Shown here: in pieces, positions 24,384 to 34,191 of the stretch
Numbering within the stretch: position 1 is the stretch's first letter
Layout of the letters: the number at the start of each line of letters is the position of its first letter
Notes under the pieces: model-generated
Told to the model about the DNA's origin: nothing
Database searches by the model: none
The model's input: the letters and a program-made list of their open reading frames with translations, nothing else
From: Oscillospiraceae bacterium
GTDB taxonomy: Bacteria > Bacillota > Clostridia > Oscillospirales > Oscillospiraceae
Assembly: GCA_902802045.1 (NCBI GenBank)
Contig: CADCKQ010000001.1
Span: forward strand, 124,001-188,000
DNA: 64,000 nt
Direction: 5' to 3'
Made by a program: the position numbers and the translations under genes

Positions 24384-25223
24384 TCAGAAATACTTTGAAA
24401 GCCCGGCGACGAGCCTTGGGAGCGTAGCCTCGAAATCCACTCCGTACCACGGTTTTTCGGGGTTTGTGAGCGTCTCGCGGATAGTGTCCGCCGTGTAGTC
24501 CGCAGCGACCTTGAAAGCGTCATAAAGAGAAAGCCCTCTCACTATTCCTCCGACCGAAACAGAGGAGAAGATATCGCCCGTCCCGTGATAGGAGGCGTCG
24601 ACCCTTTCGTTCTGGTAGACAGTATATTCCCCGCTTATCCTGTCATAACCGTAGACTCCGGTCTTACCTTCGGAGAGGGATACTCCTGTAATAAAGGATT
24701 TCTTTGCGCCCAAAGCCGAAAGCTTCGAGAGGAGATCCTTTATGTAGTCCTCGTCATAGCTCTCCTTATACTCGGAATCCGTCATAAAGCAGGCCTCGGT
24801 TATGTTCGGTACTATTATATCAGCCATCGAGCACAGCGATGCGTTCAACTTTGCATATGCCTCGTCAAAGGCCGGATAGAGCTTTCCGTTATCGGCCATG
24901 ACCGGGTCCACGAATATGAGCGTATCCTCTCCGCCGAAATCCCTGAATATGCCTTTAACGATATCTATCTCCTCAGCGGAGCCCAGATAGCCGGTATAGA
25001 TCGCGTCGAAATGCACGTTTTCCTTCTTCCAGTGCTCCGTGATAGGGACGAGCTGATCCGTGAGGTCCTTTACCGTAAAGCCCTTGAACATTGTATGTGT
25101 GGAAAGCACAGCCGTAGGCAGTATGACCGTCTCGACCCCCATGGCCGAGATGAGCGGAAGCGCGACAGTGGTCGAGCACTTTCCGAGGCAGGAGATATCC
25201 TGTATTGTAAGTATTCTTTTCAT
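24384..25223 (-). CDS. pdxY: pyridoxal/pyridoxamine kinase
   Basis: This 279-residue ribokinase-fold enzyme phosphorylates vitamin B6 vitamers for pyridoxal phosphate salvage. It begins KRILTIQDISCLGKCS, typical of PdxK/PdxY, has DAIYTGYLGS and VDPVMADNGKLY in the ATP/substrate region, and ends the core with YHGTGDIFSS, where the Asp is the catalytic base in the anion hole. It is 15 bp downstream of tcdA with its own ribosome binding site, so the two are likely cotranscribed. Confidence 0.9.
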   Translation of the reverse strand: MKRILTIQDISCLGKCSTTVALPLISAMGVETVILPTAVLSTHTMFKGFTVKDLTDQLVPITEHWKKENVHFDAIYTGYLGSAEEIDIVKGIFRDFGGEDTLIFVDPVMADNGKLYPAFDEAYAKLNASLCSMADIIVPNITEACFMTDSEYKESYDEDYIKDLLSKLSALGAKKSFITGVSLSEGKTGVYGYDRISGEYTVYQNERVDASYHGTGDIFSSVSVGGIVRGLSLYDAFKVAADYTADTIRETLTNPEKPWYGVDFEATLPRLVAGLSKYF

Positions 25224-25238
25224 TTATAAAAATCCTCC

Positions 25239-25943
25239 TCAATTGCCGTTAATTATATCTTTTATGATCTCCGAGGCGAGGACCAGGCCCGCCACGGAGG
25301 GAACAAAAGCAATGCTGCCGGGGACCTGTTTTTCCCCGTTCATTATCTTTTCCCGGGGCTCCAGAGCCTTCTCGGACGAACACACGACCTTGAGCCTCTC
25401 TATTCCCCGCTTTCTGCACTCTCTTCTTATGACCCTCGCCAAAGGATCCTCGGCGGTGTCATAAATATCCGAGACTGTTATCTTCGTCGGGTCCAGTCTG
25501 TTTCCGGCGCCCATGGAGCTTATTACGGGAATGCCTGCAGCATTCGCCCTTTCAATGATCAGGAGCTTGGCCGTTACGGTATCCACAGCGTCAGCGACGT
25601 ACGAAAACCTTGAAAAATCAAACATATCCGCGGTCTCGGGAAGATAGAATACCTCCGCCGTTTCAACCTCCGCCTCCGGATCTATATCCAGGATCCGTTC
25701 TTTCATGGCCTCAGTCTTGTATCTGCCGATATTGTTCTCTGTAGCGATTATCTGGCGGTTTATGTTGGAAAACGCGACCCTGTCGCTGTCAACTAAGGTA
25801 AAGCTTCCGACCCCGGATCTCGCCAGAGCTTCGCAGACATAGCCTCCGACGCCGCCTATTCCGAAGATGGCGACATGTGCTTTTTTCAGTTTTTCCATTG
25901 CCGCTTCGCCCAACAGGAGAGCCGTTCTCGAAAAACGTTCCAC
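25239..25943 (-). CDS. tcdA: tRNA threonylcarbamoyladenosine dehydratase (TcdA, ThiF family)
   Basis: This 234-residue E1-like enzyme uses ATP to cyclise t6A37 to ct6A in tRNAs that read ANN codons. It has the nucleotide-binding FGIGGVGGYVCEALARSG (residues 28-45), DSDRVAFSNINRQ (the ATP/magnesium site with Asn-Arg-Gln), the DAVDTV acceptor motif and a Cys (VCSSEK). The length matches TcdA rather than ThiF, and no thiamine genes lie nearby. Confidence 0.92.
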   Translation of the reverse strand: MERFSRTALLLGEAAMEKLKKAHVAIFGIGGVGGYVCEALARSGVGSFTLVDSDRVAFSNINRQIIATENNIGRYKTEAMKERILDIDPEAEVETAEVFYLPETADMFDFSRFSYVADAVDTVTAKLLIIERANAAGIPVISSMGAGNRLDPTKITVSDIYDTAEDPLARVIRRECRKRGIERLKVVCSSEKALEPREKIMNGEKQVPGSIAFVPSVAGLVLASEIIKDIINGN

Positions 25944-26045
25944 TTATTCATCTCCTCGATCGCAGAGTGCGGTTTTCAGCATACGCGCATTATATGTTAA
26001 TTTCTCCATATTATCAAGATGCCCCCCGCTTATTTTGGTGCTGCA

Positions 26046-26073
26046 TTGTTTTTTCGCGCAAAATGCGTATAAT
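26046..26073 (+). promoter_or_regulatory. promoter of the degV-tldD-tldE unit
   Basis: TTGTTT (26046-26051) and a consensus TATAAT (26068-26073) are separated by 16 bp, about 30 bp before the DegV ATG. Confidence 0.7.
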
Positions 26074-26105
26074 GCTACATAAAAACGAATGAGGAGGCGG
26101 ATGCC

Positions 26106-27308
26106 ATGGCTTTTGCAGTTCTGTCCGACACTTCGGGCAACGTCCCAAAAAAACTGCTTGAAGAGAAAAACATACCGGTCATTCCCTTTGTATACAGCTA
26201 CGATGGGGAAGACCACGTCTGCGAAGATGTGGAAAACTTCGACGCAAAGGAATTTTATTCCCTTCTCGCCCGCGGCAAGGAGGTGACCACCACTCAGATC
26301 TCTCCTTCCGGATACGCGGACTTCTTCAGGCCTTTTCTGAATGACGGGCTGGATGTCATATTCGTGAGCATGTCGTCCGGAATAAGCGGCTCATACAACA
26401 GCGCGAATATCGCGGCTTCGCTCCTGGAGGAAGAATTTCCCGAGAGGCAGGTAGCAGTCATCGACACCAAAGGCGCCGCTCTCGGTGAGGGCTTTGTGGC
26501 ACTGAAAGGCGCGGAGCTCCGCGATAAGGGTCTGTCTTTTGAAGAGGCCGTATCCGCGCTCAGGACATACTCGACACGCATGTGCAACGTATTTACGGTC
26601 GACGACCTGATGTTTCTGAAACGCGGCGGAAGGCTCAGCAACCTCTCGGCGCTGGTCGGGACCGTACTGAACATAAAGCCTCTTTTAAAGGGCGACGAGA
26701 CCGGGCATATAGTCGCTTTCGCCAAGATAAGGGGCCGGAAGAAGGCTGTCGAAGCCTTAGCTGAGCGCTATGACACGCTGGTTGAGGACCCGGCCTCGCA
26801 GACTGTCGGCATAGTGCATGCGGCATGTATAGAGGATGCGGAAAAGCTTGCGGAGCTGCTCAAAAAGAACAAACCCCCGCGCGACATACTGACCGTCGGC
26901 TACGAGCCCGTCACAGGCTCCCACGTGGGCCCGGGCACGCTGGCTCTGTTCTTCGAAGGGCGCGACGACGTGCGCACGGCGCTGAACGATATGGCTTCGG
27001 CGAAGGACAGGCTCAAGACCATGGTAAATTCCGTGAAGACGACGCTCGACAGCTACAAGGGCGCCTCTCCGGCAGAGATAAAGGCGGACCTGAAGGCGGG
27101 CATCAATACCGCGCGCGAAAATGCTGTCGGGACTGTGAAAGAAAAGCTCGATGCGGTCAGAGAGACTGACCTGGACGATGTAAAAGAAGCTCTTGCTAAG
27201 GCCAAGGACAATGTCGCAGGGAAGGTAAACTCCATAGCGGTCACAGAGATCGCCGAAGTCAAGGAAAAACTTGAAAACATAAAAGAGAGCATCAGAAAGG
27301 ACCACTGA
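26106..27308 (+). CDS. DegV-family fatty-acid-binding protein with long helical C-terminus
   Basis: Residues 1-288 form a DegV domain (FakB-like), with VTTTQISPSGY (60-70), SSGISGSYNSA (90-100), the fatty-acid-pocket region TVDDLMFLKRGGRLS and GSHVGPGTLALFF (271-283). Family members present fatty acids to the kinase FakA. Residues 290-400 are an added stretch rich in Lys, Ala, Glu and Asp. It repeats short amphipathic helices (for example TVKEKLDAVRETDLDDVKEALAKAK) and resembles apolipoprotein-like or LEA-like helices. Normal DegV proteins stop near 280-290. The start has GAGGAGGCGG upstream. Confidence 0.88.
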   Translation: MAFAVLSDTSGNVPKKLLEEKNIPVIPFVYSYDGEDHVCEDVENFDAKEFYSLLARGKEVTTTQISPSGYADFFRPFLNDGLDVIFVSMSSGISGSYNSANIAASLLEEEFPERQVAVIDTKGAALGEGFVALKGAELRDKGLSFEEAVSALRTYSTRMCNVFTVDDLMFLKRGGRLSNLSALVGTVLNIKPLLKGDETGHIVAFAKIRGRKKAVEALAERYDTLVEDPASQTVGIVHAACIEDAEKLAELLKKNKPPRDILTVGYEPVTGSHVGPGTLALFFEGRDDVRTALNDMASAKDRLKTMVNSVKTTLDSYKGASPAEIKADLKAGINTARENAVGTVKEKLDAVRETDLDDVKEALAKAKDNVAGKVNSIAVTEIAEVKEKLENIKESIRKDH

Positions 27309-27350
27309 TACTTAAGCTTGTCCCGAAGATGCAGATCGGAGGATATTTTA

Positions 27351-28784
27351 TTGAAAGCTCCTTTTTCCCAGTATCTGGTTTCAATCAAAAGCGCTATAAA
27401 GACCCTGATTGAGAGTCTTGAAAAGGATTACAATTATGTGAGCGCGCTTGCTACCGATTCCAAGGGCTTTGCCGTCAGGGTCTCGCAGACGAGCAAATCC
27501 GTCAGCAGCGAGACGATGACTACAGAGAGAGGCATCGTTTTAAGGGTCTGCAGAAACGGCCTTTACAGCGAGTACGCTCTGAACAGCTTCGACCCTGCCT
27601 CTCCCCTGGCGGCGGCAGAAGAGATAAAGAAAGCTCTGGACAGGCAGTTTGCTCTTTTAGAGAGCACCGGCACTGCCGTATACGAGACACCCGTCCTTTC
27701 AGACGATGAAGAGACTGTGTTTGTCGAGAAAGAAACTGAACTTCTCCCCGAGGGGACCGACCTGAAAGAGCTTGTTGAGTTTTTAAGCACACTCAGCGAC
27801 AGGGCTATGACTCTTGGAGAGCATATGCTCGAGTGCAGCACCTCCGCCCAGTCGACCCACATCTGCAAGATGTTCCTCACGAAAAACAGGGACCTGTGCC
27901 AGAGCTATGTGTATTCTGAGGGCACGGTCGTCGCCATCACGAACAAAGACGGGCATACCCAATACGGATATGAAGGCGTTTCAGGAGATATAGGGCCTGA
28001 GATCTTCTCCAAGCTCGAAGACAGGGTGGAAAGAGCCGTCTCCGTTGCTGAGGAACTGCTCAGCGCCGAGAGGATCGAGCCCGGCGAATACGAGATCATC
28101 ACCTCCCCCGAGGTAACTGGTCTTATCGCGCACGAGGCCTTCGGGCACGGGGTCGAGATGGATATGTTCGTCAAGAACAGGGCACTCGGAAAAGAGTATA
28201 TAGGAAAAAGAGTGGGCAGCGACAAGGTGACCATGCATGAAGGCGCCCTCTGTGCTGAGGATGTCACCTCCTATGTCTTCGACGACGAGGGGACCCCCGC
28301 AGGAGACGTGACAGAGATAGAAAACGGGATCCTGAAGACAGGCATATGCGACGCACTCAGCGCTCTTCGCCTCGGAAGCGCTCCCACGGGCAACGGCAAG
28401 CGCGAGAACTTCGAGCACAAGGTCTACACCCGCATGACCAACACTATATTCGACTCGGGCGACGATACTCTTGGAGACATGATCTCCTCGATAAAATACG
28501 GATTTCTGCTTGAAGGTATGGAAAGCGGCATGGAGGATCCGAAGCACTGGGGCATCCAGTGCATAATTAAGCTCGGCCGCGAGATAAAGGACGGCAGTCT
28601 CACCGGGCGCGTCTTCGCGCCGATCATTATGACGGGCTATGTTCCCGATCTGCTCGGAAATATAACTATGAGGTCCAGAGACCGTGAAGTCTTCGGCAAC
28701 GGAGGTTGCGGCAAGGGCCACAAGGAATGGGTCAAGGTCGCGGATGGCGGGCCTTATCTCAAAACGAAAGCGAGGCTCGGATAA
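27351..28784 (+). CDS. tldD: TldD-family metalloprotease
   Basis: This 477-residue protein has the TldD zinc-protease motif HEAFGHGVEMD (an HExxxH site) near the middle and the C-terminal beta-rich domain ending GGCGKGHKEWVKVADGGPYL. TldD works with TldE as a heterodimer that trims unfolded peptides and can mature ribosomal peptides or degrade antitoxins. I chose the TTG at 27351 because GGAGG lies 8 nt upstream. An earlier TTG at 27318 lacks a good site. Its stop overlaps the tldE start (TAATG), so they form an operon. Confidence 0.92.
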   Translation: MKAPFSQYLVSIKSAIKTLIESLEKDYNYVSALATDSKGFAVRVSQTSKSVSSETMTTERGIVLRVCRNGLYSEYALNSFDPASPLAAAEEIKKALDRQFALLESTGTAVYETPVLSDDEETVFVEKETELLPEGTDLKELVEFLSTLSDRAMTLGEHMLECSTSAQSTHICKMFLTKNRDLCQSYVYSEGTVVAITNKDGHTQYGYEGVSGDIGPEIFSKLEDRVERAVSVAEELLSAERIEPGEYEIITSPEVTGLIAHEAFGHGVEMDMFVKNRALGKEYIGKRVGSDKVTMHEGALCAEDVTSYVFDDEGTPAGDVTEIENGILKTGICDALSALRLGSAPTGNGKRENFEHKVYTRMTNTIFDSGDDTLGDMISSIKYGFLLEGMESGMEDPKHWGIQCIIKLGREIKDGSLTGRVFAPIIMTGYVPDLLGNITMRSRDREVFGNGGCGKGHKEWVKVADGGPYLKTKARLG

Positions 28785-30067
28785 TGAATGCTGAAAAGAT
28801 CGTATCCATACTGAAAGCTTCCGGCCTGTACGGCTGGGAAGTCAGCGACGTAAAGACCGAGGGCTGGGAGTTTTATTTCATACGCCACCGCCTGGACCAG
28901 AACAGGGTGAAAAATGTCGAACACATAACGGTAAAGGCCTATGCCCTGAGCGAAGACGGGGAATACCTGGGCAGCGCCTCCTGCGAGATATCCCCGACTG
29001 CCTCCGAAGAGGAGGCCGAAGCCCTCATAAAGAGCCTCGGCTACAGGGCATCGCTCGTGAAAAACAGGGCATATACCCTCAATACGCCCTGCGAAGCGAA
29101 AGCAGGGAGTGCTGCGTTGCCCGACATCTCGGCCGTCTCCCGCGATTTTATCGAGACGATGAAGTTCCTCCCGGAGACGGAGAGCGAGGATATCAACAGC
29201 TATGAGATCTTTGTATCCTTAAAGACAAGACATTTCATCTCCTCTACCGGCATAGAATTCACAGAGAGTGGCCCCGACAGCATGATCGAGGTCGTGGTCA
29301 ACGCCAGAAAAGGCGGGCATGAGATAGAGCTATACAGAAACTACAGCTCAGGCGGCTGCGACAGAGAAGCTCTCAGAAAAGACCTGATCCGAACATTCGC
29401 ATTTGGGCGCGACAGGCTCTTTGCTGTGCCCACGCCTCCTCTCGGCAGAGCGGACGTCATTTTTTCCACGGCGGACGCATGCAGGGTGTACGAGTATTTT
29501 GCCTCCCGCCTGAGCGCCGGCATGATATACAGGAAAATGAGCTCCTGGAAGCTCGGGGAGGAGATCGCCCCAGGCGGAAGCGGAGACTCCCTGACCTTAA
29601 AGGCCGTAAAAAATCTTCCGAACTCCTCACAAAACCAGAGCTTCGACCCCGAAGGAGCCCCGGTAAGGGACACAGTCATGCTGGAAAACGGCGTCGCCAG
29701 AGCTTATCTGGGCGGGAGGATGTTCTCGAGCTACCTGGGTCTTGAAAGCTCCTTCATTCCCTCGAACTTCGAGGTGAGCGGAGGCACCCGTCCGGAGGCG
29801 GAGCTCAGAAAAGGGCCTTACCTCGAGGTCGTGGAGTTCTCGGATTTCCAGGTGGACGCGATGACGGGCGACATCTTCGGAGAGATCCGCCTTGCATACC
29901 TCCACGACGGAGAGAAGATCACTCCTGTCTCGGGCGGCAGCGTCTCAGGCTCCATGCTTGAAGCGACGGGAACGCTTCAGGCGTCAAAAGAGCGCGTTCT
30001 CTATGACAACTGGCTGATCCCCGCAGTGACAAAGCTCCCCTCTTTAACAGTTACCGGAGCGGAATAA
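28784..30067 (+). CDS. tldE: TldE/PmbA-family protease subunit
   Basis: This 427-residue protein has the PmbA/TldD fold but lacks the HExxxH zinc site, as expected of TldE. The end PYLEVVEFSDFQVDAMTGDIFGEIRLAYL with VSGGSVSG is the typical C-terminal domain. The sequence is shorter and more diverged than TldD. The ATG shares its A with the tldD stop codon. No precursor-peptide gene is visible nearby, so a general peptide-trimming role is likely. Confidence 0.88.
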   Translation: MNAEKIVSILKASGLYGWEVSDVKTEGWEFYFIRHRLDQNRVKNVEHITVKAYALSEDGEYLGSASCEISPTASEEEAEALIKSLGYRASLVKNRAYTLNTPCEAKAGSAALPDISAVSRDFIETMKFLPETESEDINSYEIFVSLKTRHFISSTGIEFTESGPDSMIEVVVNARKGGHEIELYRNYSSGGCDREALRKDLIRTFAFGRDRLFAVPTPPLGRADVIFSTADACRVYEYFASRLSAGMIYRKMSSWKLGEEIAPGGSGDSLTLKAVKNLPNSSQNQSFDPEGAPVRDTVMLENGVARAYLGGRMFSSYLGLESSFIPSNFEVSGGTRPEAELRKGPYLEVVEFSDFQVDAMTGDIFGEIRLAYLHDGEKITPVSGGSVSGSMLEATGTLQASKERVLYDNWLIPAVTKLPSLTVTGAE

Positions 30068-30087
30068 TTAAACGTATAATAATAAGG

Positions 30088-30126
30088 ATCTCCGGCGCCG
30101 TCTGTGCGGTGCCGGAGATGTTTTTA
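30088..30126 (+). terminator. terminator of the tldD-tldE unit
   Basis: ATCTCCGGCGCCG pairs with CGGTGCCGGAGAT and is followed by GTTTTTATTTT. Confidence 0.88.
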
Positions 30127-30144
30127 TTTTCAAAACAGGTATTC

Positions 30145-31434
30145 TCAGTGTCCGAGCATGATATTCAGGATCTCGACGTCAGTGGACTTCATGCCCTCTC
30201 TGGCCATCCTGCCGATACTCTTTACCGTCGCGTCGACGTCCTCCTTGACTATTCCCTCGCCCTCTTTAAAGCCCTTGCCCTGGGCTGCCAGACTGAGCGC
30301 GTCGAGGCTCGTCGCCAGGGCGGAGGATATCTTGGAGGCGCAGCTGGGTTTTGCCCCGTCGCAGACCATTCCTCCGATCGTCGCGATAGTATTGATTATC
30401 TGCTGACTGATAATGTCATAGCCGTATCCCATCAAATATGCTATCCCGGCGCCGGCGCCCGTCGCAGCAGCCGTTGCCCCGCAGTACGCCGAGAGGTTGC
30501 CTATGAAATGCTTCTGGTATTTCGCGATCAGGTTCGACACGGCGAGCGATCTTATCAGCTTCTCATGCGAAACTCCGAGATGCTCCGCGTATTTTATAAC
30601 AGGCACCGAAGCAGTGATTCCCTGGTTCCCGCTTCCGCTTATGATGACAGCGGCCTTCGAGCAGCCGCTCATCCTGGCATCCGAACCGGCGGCGGCATAG
30701 GCTCTCGCAACTATCTCAATTGGAGGCTCGTCGCAGGATCTTAAGAGCGTTCTTCCGATCTCCGCACCCCAGGGATTATCTATTCCCTCTTTTGCGATCG
30801 CGCTGTTGTATTCTATCTGCCGCTCTATCGTCTCCGCGATATCTTCCAGATTGACCTCATCGGCAAACTCCAGAATTGTCTTTACGCTCAGCTCCGAGAT
30901 ATCCGTCTCCGCTTCGGAGACCTTTTTTTCGGGTATCTCCGCGGGCTTTGCGGAGAATATGAGCTCCCCGTCCTTCATTATGCGCGTGATTCCCGTGTGA
31001 GTCCCGGTGATCTCGACCTCCGAGGAGTGTTTGCCCTTGCTGAGCGTCACGGCGATATAGAGGTTGTCCACCCCTTCAATCAGATCGCATCTGCAGTAGT
31101 CCTTATCCTTCAGAAGTTCGCGGGTCTTTGCCCTGTCTTCATCCGTAGCAGTCTCGAGGACAGCAAGCTCCAGTTTTTCGTTACCGCCTACGATCCCGAG
31201 AACGGCGGCAGGAGCTATGCCTTTGAGTCCTCCGGAATTCGGAACGGTGACGCCCATAACGTTTTTGATTATATTCCCGCTGCAGAGCACATGGACCTTG
31301 TCGGGAAGCTCTCCGAGTACGGCCCTGGCTTTGGCTGCGGCATACGCGATCGCTATAGGCTCGGTACAGCCCAGAGCGACCTTAAGCTCGCTGTGAATGA
31401 TCGATACACAGCTGTCATACAGTCTTCTGTCCAT
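30145..31434 (-). CDS. cyuA: L-cysteine desulfidase / UPF0597 (CyuA-type) iron-sulfur enzyme
   Basis: This 429-residue protein is of the UPF0597 family, related to the alpha subunit of serine dehydratase. It breaks down L-cysteine to pyruvate, ammonia and sulfide using a [4Fe-4S] cluster. Cys residues occur in GCTEPIAIAYA, in MSGCSKAAV, in AYCGATAAATGAGAGIAYL and in VCDGAKPSCASKI, matching the conserved cluster-binding pattern. I chose the ATG at 31434, preceded by GGGGGATAG, over an in-frame TTG at 31467. It stands alone on the minus strand. A serine-type substrate cannot be excluded. Confidence 0.88.
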   Translation of the reverse strand: MDRRLYDSCVSIIHSELKVALGCTEPIAIAYAAAKARAVLGELPDKVHVLCSGNIIKNVMGVTVPNSGGLKGIAPAAVLGIVGGNEKLELAVLETATDEDRAKTRELLKDKDYCRCDLIEGVDNLYIAVTLSKGKHSSEVEITGTHTGITRIMKDGELIFSAKPAEIPEKKVSEAETDISELSVKTILEFADEVNLEDIAETIERQIEYNSAIAKEGIDNPWGAEIGRTLLRSCDEPPIEIVARAYAAAGSDARMSGCSKAAVIISGSGNQGITASVPVIKYAEHLGVSHEKLIRSLAVSNLIAKYQKHFIGNLSAYCGATAAATGAGAGIAYLMGYGYDIISQQIINTIATIGGMVCDGAKPSCASKISSALATSLDALSLAAQGKGFKEGEGIVKEDVDATVKSIGRMAREGMKSTDVEILNIMLGH

Positions 31435-31610
31435 GCTGCTATCCCCCGTATATTCAGATTTGATCAAAGACTGCCGGGACTCGCGATTTCTGAATAATTA
31501 TTTTATCATGTTTTTTGACTGTTCACCACATTTTTATAAAAAAAGCTCCAAAATAATGCATTTATTCGGTTTATTCGTAAAACATTTCATAAACGGGCGC
31601 CAAAGCTCCC

Positions 31611-34034
31611 TCACATTCCGATCAGGTCGAGATCCTCGAACGAGACCAGAAGCTCTGCATCTTTTTTTGGATTATCATATTTTATCAGGGCAGACCTCTT
31701 GCTGCTGCTGTAGTACCAGCCCTCGGAGGCTTTTTCAAATTCCGTTCTGCTCAAGAAGTGCTCCAGCTTCCTGCCGTCCAGCGCGACCCGGTACGGGCAG
31801 CGCTCCTTTTTTATCATCTCTATATGAATATTTACAATACTGTCTTTGTATGTGCCCTCTGCCCTGAACAGGACCTTTACGGACTCGTCTCCGCTCATTT
31901 CGATATTTGTTTTGCGGAAAACGCCCTTTTCGAAGCCGTTCGTTACACCGTCGTCTTCATAGAGTGTAAACGAGCTGTCCCTGCCCGGAGCCAGAAGAAG
32001 TTCCAGTGTATTCTCGGTCTCTCCGTAATACGGTATTATCGCGCCATCCCTGACAAAGAGAGGTATGGTATCAAGGGTAACCGGGACCTCTATGCTCTGC
32101 CCGCCTTCGTATGCCCTGAAGCGGTCGTTTGCGTCAAACCACCTGCAGCCCGCGGGCAGGTATACCTTTCCCGTCTTCGCGCCCGGCTCCAGCACGTTTG
32201 CGACCAGAAGATCCTTTCCGGACATGAATTCGAAGCTCTCGTCAAATACGCTCTCGTCGCCCTGGAACTCATATACCAGAGCTCTCATGACCGGGGCGCC
32301 GGTAAGGTGCGCTTCATATTCGAGGGAGTACAGGTAAGGCATGAGGCGGTATCTCAGATCTATGAGTTTTCTTATCCTGTCCTTCGACGCGCTGAACATC
32401 CAGGGCTCCGTGACCGTGTTGTCGGAAGAGGCGCTGTGTATCGAGAATCTCGGCTGGAAGATCCCGCTTTGCACCCACCTGACGAAGAGTTCCTCATCGG
32501 GCGCTGGCCCCGCGAAGCCCCCGATATCCGCGCCCTCGTTCGGCTGGCCGGAGAGCCCCATGCCTGTTATCATCGGAATATTGTACTTCAAAGTCTCCCA
32601 TGACGTGGAATTGTCCCCGCACCAGGTCTGGGCATACTTCTGTATGCCCGGGGCCCCGCTCCTGCAGACCATGTAGGGCCTCGCGTTTTCATTCTCCTCT
32701 ATTACAGCCTCAAAGCCCGATCTGCACATCAGATTGGCCATAAGTGCCCTGAGCCCAGCGGCAGGGGCAGGATTCCCCTCGTTCGAGCAGACGGCGTCCG
32801 TGCACGCAAGGCTGTCGTATTCGCAGTTGTCGTTCCAGACAGAGTCTGTCCCGAGCCGTATGAGCTTCTCTTTGAGTTCGTCCTTCCAGAGCTTTCTCGC
32901 CTCCGGGTCCGTAAAATCCCAGAGGGCGCCTTTCCCGCCCCACCATGGAACAACGCCGGGCTTTTTCTTATCTTCGCCGCTCTTTACAAAAGCATTTTCG
33001 TATCTCTCAAAATACGGGTGGCTCAGCAGGACTCCGGGTTTCACGTTCGGGACGACCTCGGCGCCTTTTTCTCTCATCTTTTTAAAGAAAGCATCCGGAT
33101 CACCGAATCTGTCTTCGTTCCAGGTGAAGACGCAGCGCTTCCCGTCCTGCGCGGTGTAGCCAGAGGAGAGGTGAAAACCGCTGAGGCGTATGCCTTCGCT
33201 CTGCGCAGTATCGGCAAAGCTCTCTATGGCTTTGTCGCAGCCTCTTTCGAGCTCGGAATAGTACATTGAGGACCCCTGATACCCCAGAGCCCGCTTAGGA
33301 AGCAGGGCCGGCCTGCCGGTAAGATATGTGTAGTTGTCGATGATGCGGGAGATCTTTCCTCCTCCCAGCAGGAACAGGTCTATATCTCCGCCGTCAGCTC
33401 TCCAATACGTATAGCGCGGCAGGTAGTTGCTGATCTCGCGCCCCATGTTGAACTCGGACTCGTAATAATTGTTGTAGAATACGCCGAGCGCTTTTTTCGT
33501 TTTTCTGCTCAGGGCAATATAAAAGGGGATATGCTTGTATAACGTGTCCGTGTTTATGGCACTGTAGGAGTAGCTGTCCGTCGCTTTTTCGCGTATGAAG
33601 CTCCCGTTTTTGTTGAGCTCCCCGCCCTTTTCGCCAAAGCCGTAGAAGCAGGCGTCCTCCTCCATGCAGCTGTAGTGGCTGACCCTGAGGTTATTGTCTT
33701 TCAGAAACGTCAAGCCGGGTACGGAAGAATATAAAAGATCCCCGCTGACGTCAAAAAGCTTCAGACAAAACGGGTCTTTGCAGGCCTCGAGCCGGAGCGC
33801 CTTTGTAGATATCACATATTTTTCTGCGCTCTCCTCCGCCTCCGGAAGAAAACTGCCATTTATAGCATCGCTCTCAAGGACATAATCCGTGAGCGCCGGA
33901 CCTCCGCCAAAGGAGACTTTAACGCGAAATATCTCATCCGTGAGCGCCGCGACCAGCATCTCCGCTCCGTTTAGTTGAAAGCGATATTTCTTCCCCTCTT
34001 TTTCAAATCCCTCAATACCTGAACATATGATCAT
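31611..34034 (-). CDS. glycoside hydrolase family 31 alpha-glucosidase
   Basis: This 807-residue enzyme has the GH31 beta-sandwich N-domain, the barrel with nucleophile Asp402 in SVWNDNCEYD, the acid/base Asp in WCGDNSTSWETL, and GADIGGFAGPAPDEELFVRWVQ. A DUF5110-like C-terminal domain (PGRDSSFTLYEDDGVTNGFEKG) follows. There is no signal peptide, so it is intracellular. Family members release glucose or xylose from alpha-glycosides. It is divergent from the MFS transporter gene at 34192, which may share its regulation. Confidence 0.93.
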   Translation of the reverse strand: MIICSGIEGFEKEGKKYRFQLNGAEMLVAALTDEIFRVKVSFGGGPALTDYVLESDAINGSFLPEAEESAEKYVISTKALRLEACKDPFCLKLFDVSGDLLYSSVPGLTFLKDNNLRVSHYSCMEEDACFYGFGEKGGELNKNGSFIREKATDSYSYSAINTDTLYKHIPFYIALSRKTKKALGVFYNNYYESEFNMGREISNYLPRYTYWRADGGDIDLFLLGGGKISRIIDNYTYLTGRPALLPKRALGYQGSSMYYSELERGCDKAIESFADTAQSEGIRLSGFHLSSGYTAQDGKRCVFTWNEDRFGDPDAFFKKMREKGAEVVPNVKPGVLLSHPYFERYENAFVKSGEDKKKPGVVPWWGGKGALWDFTDPEARKLWKDELKEKLIRLGTDSVWNDNCEYDSLACTDAVCSNEGNPAPAAGLRALMANLMCRSGFEAVIEENENARPYMVCRSGAPGIQKYAQTWCGDNSTSWETLKYNIPMITGMGLSGQPNEGADIGGFAGPAPDEELFVRWVQSGIFQPRFSIHSASSDNTVTEPWMFSASKDRIRKLIDLRYRLMPYLYSLEYEAHLTGAPVMRALVYEFQGDESVFDESFEFMSGKDLLVANVLEPGAKTGKVYLPAGCRWFDANDRFRAYEGGQSIEVPVTLDTIPLFVRDGAIIPYYGETENTLELLLAPGRDSSFTLYEDDGVTNGFEKGVFRKTNIEMSGDESVKVLFRAEGTYKDSIVNIHIEMIKKERCPYRVALDGRKLEHFLSRTEFEKASEGWYYSSSKRSALIKYDNPKKDAELLVSFEDLDLIGM

Positions 34035-34129
34035 TGCAAATAGCCTCGTTTCCGGTTTTAGGTTATTTTACCACAAAGCAGCATATAATTAAACAAAAAG
34101 CATCCCACGTCCTCCGTCTTTATAAACCT

Positions 34130-34158
34130 TTGACCTTTCGGGCAGGCTGAGTTACAAT
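34130..34158 (+). promoter_or_regulatory. promoter of the MFS transporter gene
   Basis: TTGACC (34130-34135) and TACAAT (34153-34158) with a 17-bp spacer lie 34 bp before the ATG. Confidence 0.7.
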
Positions 34159-34191
34159 ACAGTATAACGATAAAACCATACGGAGGCGGAT

